Shown here: positions 59,175 to 64,000 of the stretch, one piece after another | How positions within the stretch are numbered: the stretch's first letter is position 1 | Layout of the letters: the number at the start of each line of letters is the position of its first letter | Assembly: GCA_034509425.1 (NCBI GenBank) | Contig: JAVTVJ010001345.1 | Coordinates: forward strand, 1-64,000 | Length of the DNA: 64,000 bases | From: Eopsaltria australis | Taxonomy: Eukaryota > Chordata > Aves > Passeriformes > Petroicidae | Reading direction: 5' to 3' | Program-made: the position numbers and the translations under genes | The notes under the pieces: generated by a model | Seen by the model: the letters and a program-made list of their open reading frames with translations, nothing else | The model's database searches: none | Told to the model about the DNA's origin: nothing

Positions 59175-59725
59175 CTACACCGAGGAACGATGATGCTTCA
59201 CTTTCCAGCGCTTGGATCTCATCCTGAAGAAAAAGTACATGATCATTAAAAACAGGGATGATGCCACGTAGAGGATGACACACAGACTCATGTCTAGGTT
59301 GGAAAATCCAATCCCCAGGAAGGACACAGCCTGCCTGGTCCCTTTGAGGCTCACGGATGCAGCCGCGTTTTTCCCGCTACCTTGGACAGCTCCAGGATTT
59401 CCCATTGGCTTCTCCAACACCTTGGAGCCTGAATCTCCTGGGTTTTCCTTATTCTGGAGCTTGTTTTCTCCATTTGCCCCCGGGTTCTTCAGCAGGTTTT
59501 TGTCTTTCAGGTCCCCTGTGTCTCCCTGCTCGTTGTCACTGGGGTCAGTCTGGCTCTCGGTGTATTTATAGAGAATATTTTCACTGCCGTAGTGGGATTT
59601 CAGGAATTGTAGCACTTGGTCTTCATTCCAGCTATGCAGCCCTTTGATTTCCTCATGACAGGCAGGACAAATGTCTGGAGTTGGCCACTGAACTTTGGGG
59701 AATTTTGGATCTTCAGTCAAATCAC
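59175..59725 (-). CDS. QSOX2: QSOX2 last coding exon
   Basis: QSOX2 is a secretory-pathway flavoenzyme that introduces disulfides into proteins and reduces oxygen to peroxide. The exon starts after CCAATTAG|GT, completing a Gly codon, and encodes DLTEDPKFPKVQWPTPDICP, ACHEEIKGLHSWNE and on to the stop. CPAC is the third, C-terminal CxxC of the QSOX family. A hydrophilic, poorly conserved linker follows, rich in N, D, K and G. Then comes a single transmembrane segment (MSLCVILYVASSLFLMIMYF) with a basic cytosolic tail (RMRSKRWKVKHHRSSV). The tail matches QSOX2 (RRWKVKHHHPAV in human), not QSOX1. Confidence 0.95.
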
Positions 59726-61792
59726 CTAATTGGGAGGAGAAAAATAGAAATAGAAAAAAAATCAGGAGGAATGAACCGGGAAAGCTGCACCATCAGACAC
59801 TTCCCAGGGAATGTTTCCCACTTCCAGTGAAGTTGGCATAAAAAGCCACAGCACAATAATCTTTGGGCTAAACCAAGACAATCACAAATCTGGGTGTTTT
59901 CTCATCAATTCTGACCCGAAACATTTCAAAATACAAGCACTAAATCACAATCATTTCCCTTTTCTCACAGTAAAAGCTGCAGCTTTTCAACCCCAACTCC
60001 TGCAATTGCTGCTTTTAGCAGGCAGGAACACAAAACTGCCTGGGCCCTGCAGGGTTAACTTGAATTATGGTGCAAAACAAACTGCTCTTTTCACTCGGTG
60101 CTCCTTAATCCCTGTTTTCTGCCTGGTTTGCAGGAGCAGCTCCAAGGCCAGGGACTCTGATATTTTCATTTTTACCATCCCATCCCAAGCTTGCTTTTCC
60201 ACAGCTCTGCATCATTACCACAACGATCTGTTTGCAGGATTTTAAAAGCCATGTTCATGTTTAAGATGTATTTTTCAGCTAAAAACCAGGTCTTTAAACA
60301 TGTAACACTGTCTTGAATTAGATGTGATTTTAACACTTCAGATGTTCACGGCTCTGGCCACATTTCTGAGCTGAACACTGTAGCTGGTGTCACACTTTGC
60401 TCCAAAAATCAGTATTTTAAAATTTGAATGGAGATAATTTTTAGAAAAAAAAAATCTCCACCTGATAAAAAACCTGATTTATTTAACTGAACAGTCCTCA
60501 ACATTTAAAATATTTCAGAAATATAGACTCTCACTTTTGAGCTATTATTTTTATTCTTTCTAAAAGCAGAAAACTTCCCCATGATTTTGGGTAACATAAG
60601 GATTCAAAGGACAATTTAAAATATTTGTCTCCTTGGTATTTACGAGCAAGAGAGCAAACTTGCTTTTTTTATCCTAAAGATCACTCAGCAATCAATTTGT
60701 TCCAATAGAAAATGCAGAAACAAAATGTGTTACAGCAAGGTTACAAACAGAAAACTCCCTGTACTTGGTGTTTTCCTGCCAAGGAGGGAAATGCTGTAAA
60801 TCCTGAGCATTCTGAAGGAACAGGGAATAATTCAATAGGGCAGAACCATTTGCAGCCACCTCCTGACCCCCAGCCCAAGGTGTTTTCATTGACCAAACAT
60901 CATTTCTCACGCAGCACCACAAATACAGATGCAGCTTTTAAGGGTGAAAATACATCACTGTCCCACAGAGGAATTTGAGCAAACTGCAAAAGCATAATTT
61001 AACATTATTATTTATTCCAGTGTGTTTATACTTCTTACTAAAAGGGTATTTTAGCTGGCTGCTGCATCACCTAAATCAATATCCATGGGAGTTTTCCAAT
61101 ACCTTAATGTTCTAAATAAGTGCATTGCTCCACCACTTAGCAACTCCAAGTCCATAGGAGTTGCCTGTTCCTGTGTTCAGCCCAGCAAAAAGAATCAAAA
61201 TTGGGGATGTTTTTGGTTAATCTCTTATTATTTTCTCCTCAGAGAAAGGAGACAAACTGTTTGTGCTCACAGCAGTATTTAATTCTTCATAAATCTTGGG
61301 AATTCAGCATGAGCATAATATGAACACAATGTAGCATATTTAAATTGTAACTAATGCTGCATTAGCCAGATCCATAACAGCAGACAGGGATTTAGTGCAA
61401 AGAGAAACCAATTTTCTTTAGTGCTTTAGTTACTTGATACCCCCATAACAGAATGGATTAAACACAACCAGTATTTTAACAGCACTCTCAGGGAGAGTGG
61501 AGCTGGAGAGGGCACAGATTTCCTTTCTACAGTAATTTTATTTTATTCAGCTGCTGATCTGCCAAGAGTTGAGGCTCTTTTAACCTGAGGAAGCCTCTTC
61601 AATTGCCTTCGTTCCCAAAACAAAACAAAGGCAGGTTTTAACCCTGAACTGGCACAGAAAGAAATGTAATTATTTCATATCCACTGAATTGCTCCTTTGG
61701 TTTGTGCTCCAGGAAGAGCCTCTCACCAAGCAACAGGTGAGATGTCAGAAGAGAGCAGCTCTGAGAATGATGTTTTCCATTCCCTCCCTCAC
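59726..61792 (-). other. QSOX2: QSOX2 terminal intron
   Basis: A 2.07-kb GT-AG intron joining in phase (CTGGCA G|GT GAT TTG). AT-rich unique sequence; no nested gene, transposon or RNA gene was recognised. Confidence 0.85.
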
Positions 61793-61981
61793 CTGCCAGC
61801 CTGTTGTTCACCACGTTGTGCTTCTCCCAGAGCCACAGGACAGCCTGGTCCAAGCTTTTCACGGAATCCATGGATTCCTTGGCCATCTCCTCGAAGTGCT
61901 GAGCACAAGCCTTGCACCCAAAGAAGTGCTGGATGTATCTCCTCATCACCTGCAGCACAATCTGGGGGTTGTCCTCCAGAC
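61793..61981 (-). CDS. QSOX2: QSOX2 penultimate coding exon (ERV/ALR oxidase domain)
   Basis: 189 bases bounded by CTTGTAG|GT and TGGCAG|GTGAGG. Encodes [20 protein letters not shown], then [20 protein letters not shown] and [20 protein letters not shown]-x-x-HFEEMA is the FAD-proximal redox CxxC motif of the ERV/ALR sulfhydryl oxidase fold, and [15 protein letters not shown] is the FAD-binding W-x-x-H-N-x-V-N motif. All catalytic residues expected in this exon are intact. Earlier exons (thioredoxin domain, helix-rich region) lie beyond the right edge. Confidence 0.95.
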
Positions 61982-64000
61982 CTACAAGACAAGGGACAGA
62001 CACAGCAGGAAAGTGAGGTGAGGGAGAGGGAAGGGAAAAGTTGCTCCATTCTTGTTCCATAGAATTGACACCTGAAATGAAACACTTTTATAATTTAAAG
62101 TGGCTGTTTATAGCAATATACACAACACATTCAGTCTGTGCAATTGTGCTCAAAGTTCCCCTGAACATCACAATAAAAGTCAAGTCTCTACAGTGACATT
62201 TATCCTTCCAGAGTATCTTAAAATTCCTTAAAATTCCTTAAAATTGGAGGGGAAAGCCAAACTTAGTTAAATGAAAACCAAACATCAATCTTTATCAAGA
62301 GTACACTGTGAAATTGTTAAAATATGCAAAGTTCACACTTTCTGTACCTCACAACTCCTGTGGAATTAGAGACTTTCTCCAATCTCTTGGCCAATAACTA
62401 AATGAATATTTATATTATGCATTCACCTCTATATTCATGCCCAGGCACTGGAGTTATGGTGACTTTGCTGCTGAAAAATCAAGAGTCAAACCCTCCCTGT
62501 TGAGTCCTGCCCAAGGTGCCTGTGGTGGCCGTTTGTGAGCCCACAATTGTGAGGATTTAGAGAGCACCACAATCTCATTCCAGTTATTAATTCCAGGGCT
62601 TTTTTGGCAGGCTCTGGATGCACAGAGCAGCTGCTGAGCAACACTTTGGAGAGTAAATCAGGAATTCCTCCTCAAATAAACACGACCACGTGATTGTTTC
62701 TTTAACATTCACACTTTTACACTAAAGATAATGCAGAAGATTAATTAATTCAGTGGGTTGAGAACTTTGTGGCCTTTATGGTGTCACCAGTGCCTTGAAA
62801 ATCTCTAAGTGCCTTGAAAACCTGATATAATTTGTTGAAATCCTAATGGTTTCATCTCTGTCTCAGAGAATTTCTGATTCATGCTTAATTGACCCAGTAA
62901 ATTATGTCAGAATGTATTAAAAAATGTCCTGTGTGTTACCACTTGTCAAATTACACACATTTTATGGTGTAGATTGATCAAATTACAGACTCCTGCTGCT
63001 GAACACCACCAGTAATTTACTATTGCTTTGTTTTCTTGGGAAAAAAAAAAATCAAATTATCAGAGCACTCATCTGTTACAGATACAGGAAATATATCAGG
63101 AAATGCTCTTTATTTAGAACAACAACTGGATATTCTTAAACACAGCAGCAAAAAGAAGTCTTAAAAAAAAGAAATCCTAAAAAATAAACGATTTCTCCCT
63201 CAGCCATTCAATATCTGCGATTGAACATGTATAAATAAAAGCTATGAGATTAAAGCAGATTAAATTACTGCATTGAAAGAAAGGCTGGGAAATTATTTTG
63301 GAAGTTGAAACAAATTTCAGGCAGAACAGTTTTACCATAAAATGTGCATTTAGGAGAAAAAAACAACAACAAACACAACAAAAGTAACTACCAGCAAATT
63401 ATAGCTTTGTGGAGAAATAAAGATCCATAGACAAACTGAATTTCATCTGTTCTCCTGTGCAATGTTACACCCTTGAAAATCCATTCTGAATTTTGGGAGA
63501 ACTGTCAAATTCAGCAATAGATTTTTAAAAAGCCAGGTAATTTATTATAAAATCCACAAGCCTGTGATATTCACACCAACACTTCCTGTTACCTAAAACC
63601 CCATTTCTTGCAGGTTAAATGTGCTCAGGAAATGATTTCTACACTGATTTTACACATCCTTGGCTGTGAGCAGTCCTGTCCTGAGTTCCTTTGGATCCCT
63701 CCTGCTGCTCCCACTGCAGGTTCAAATTTCCCCATTCAGCATTAAAATGCATCAAACTGAACCCAATAAAATCATTTCATCAAGAGTTCACCCAGAGTGC
63801 CAGGCCCTGGAGCAGAGGGGACGAGCAAGAAAAATACATCTGCTTCAGAAAGCAAACAATTGCAAAATGGCTCATTTTGTTTGTTTTTCTTTTATCAGCC
63901 CCGAGATGAATCTTCTATTAACATCTGCCATGTATCATCGTGTAATCCTCCTTTTCTCTTCCCTCCCAAACTACTGCAATTCAGGGTAACCCTAATCTTT
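61982..64000 (-). other. QSOX2: QSOX2 intron, continues past the window
   Basis: AT-rich unique intronic sequence. Both strands were read for another QSOX exon and none was found. The GC-richer stretch at 63660-63860 has no splice-bounded minus-strand frame. Confidence 0.7.

Noticed and set aside
59175..61981. Calling the oxidase gene QSOX1
   Set aside because: The membrane anchor and tail (FFFRMRSKRWKVKHH) match QSOX2, and the LHX3 linkage agrees.

Overview
The window is vertebrate nuclear DNA, almost certainly from a bird. Spliced genes have GT-AG introns, promoters lie in CpG islands, and every recognisable transposon fragment is a CR1 LINE, the dominant avian element. The two recognisable genes are on the minus strand and in the same order as vertebrate LHX3-QSOX2 (human 9q34.3). 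LHX3 is complete: six coding exons from 53826 down to 47904 join in phase into a 395-residue LIM-homeodomain protein. QSOX2 is partial: only its last two coding exons (61981-61793 and 59725-59175) are inside, and the rest lies beyond the right edge. The paralogous pair LHX4-QSOX1 was considered and excluded on protein sequence.

Layout, left to right. (1) 1-1.2 kb: a CR1 fragment, then a CpG island with a likely minus-strand first exon (ATG plus three codons, then a GTGAGT donor). In human the minus-strand gene next to LHX3 is TMEM250, so that is the tentative identity. (2) 1.2-2.8 kb: two minisatellites and a CR1 3' end. (3) 3-47 kb: a gene-free desert with no convincing coding exon. It holds AT-rich stretches that look like conserved regulatory DNA (clusters of TAATTA homeodomain sites, an octamer-like site, palindromes), several tandem repeats, an orphan CpG island at about 25.6-25.9 kb with a strong CTCF-type motif, nested or inverted CR1 fragments, and a near-identical inverted duplication at 38.9/40.1 kb. 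(4) 47.5-54.9 kb: LHX3 and its large CpG-rich promoter region, with homeodomain and bicoid-type sites upstream. (5) 55.3-55.7 kb: a minisatellite. (6) About 56-64 kb: the QSOX2 3' end.

LHX3 is a transcription factor for pituitary and motor-neuron development. QSOX2 is a Golgi/secretory sulfhydryl oxidase. They are neighbours by ancient synteny, not an operon. The left-hand desert is most simply read as the regulatory domain of LHX3, but that is inference. I found no new enzyme system, RNA gene, CRISPR array or intact mobile element. The most unusual structures are the roughly 122-bp inverted duplication embedded in a minisatellite, a GGTCAC-rich minisatellite beside a promoter, and a possible second LHX3 first exon.
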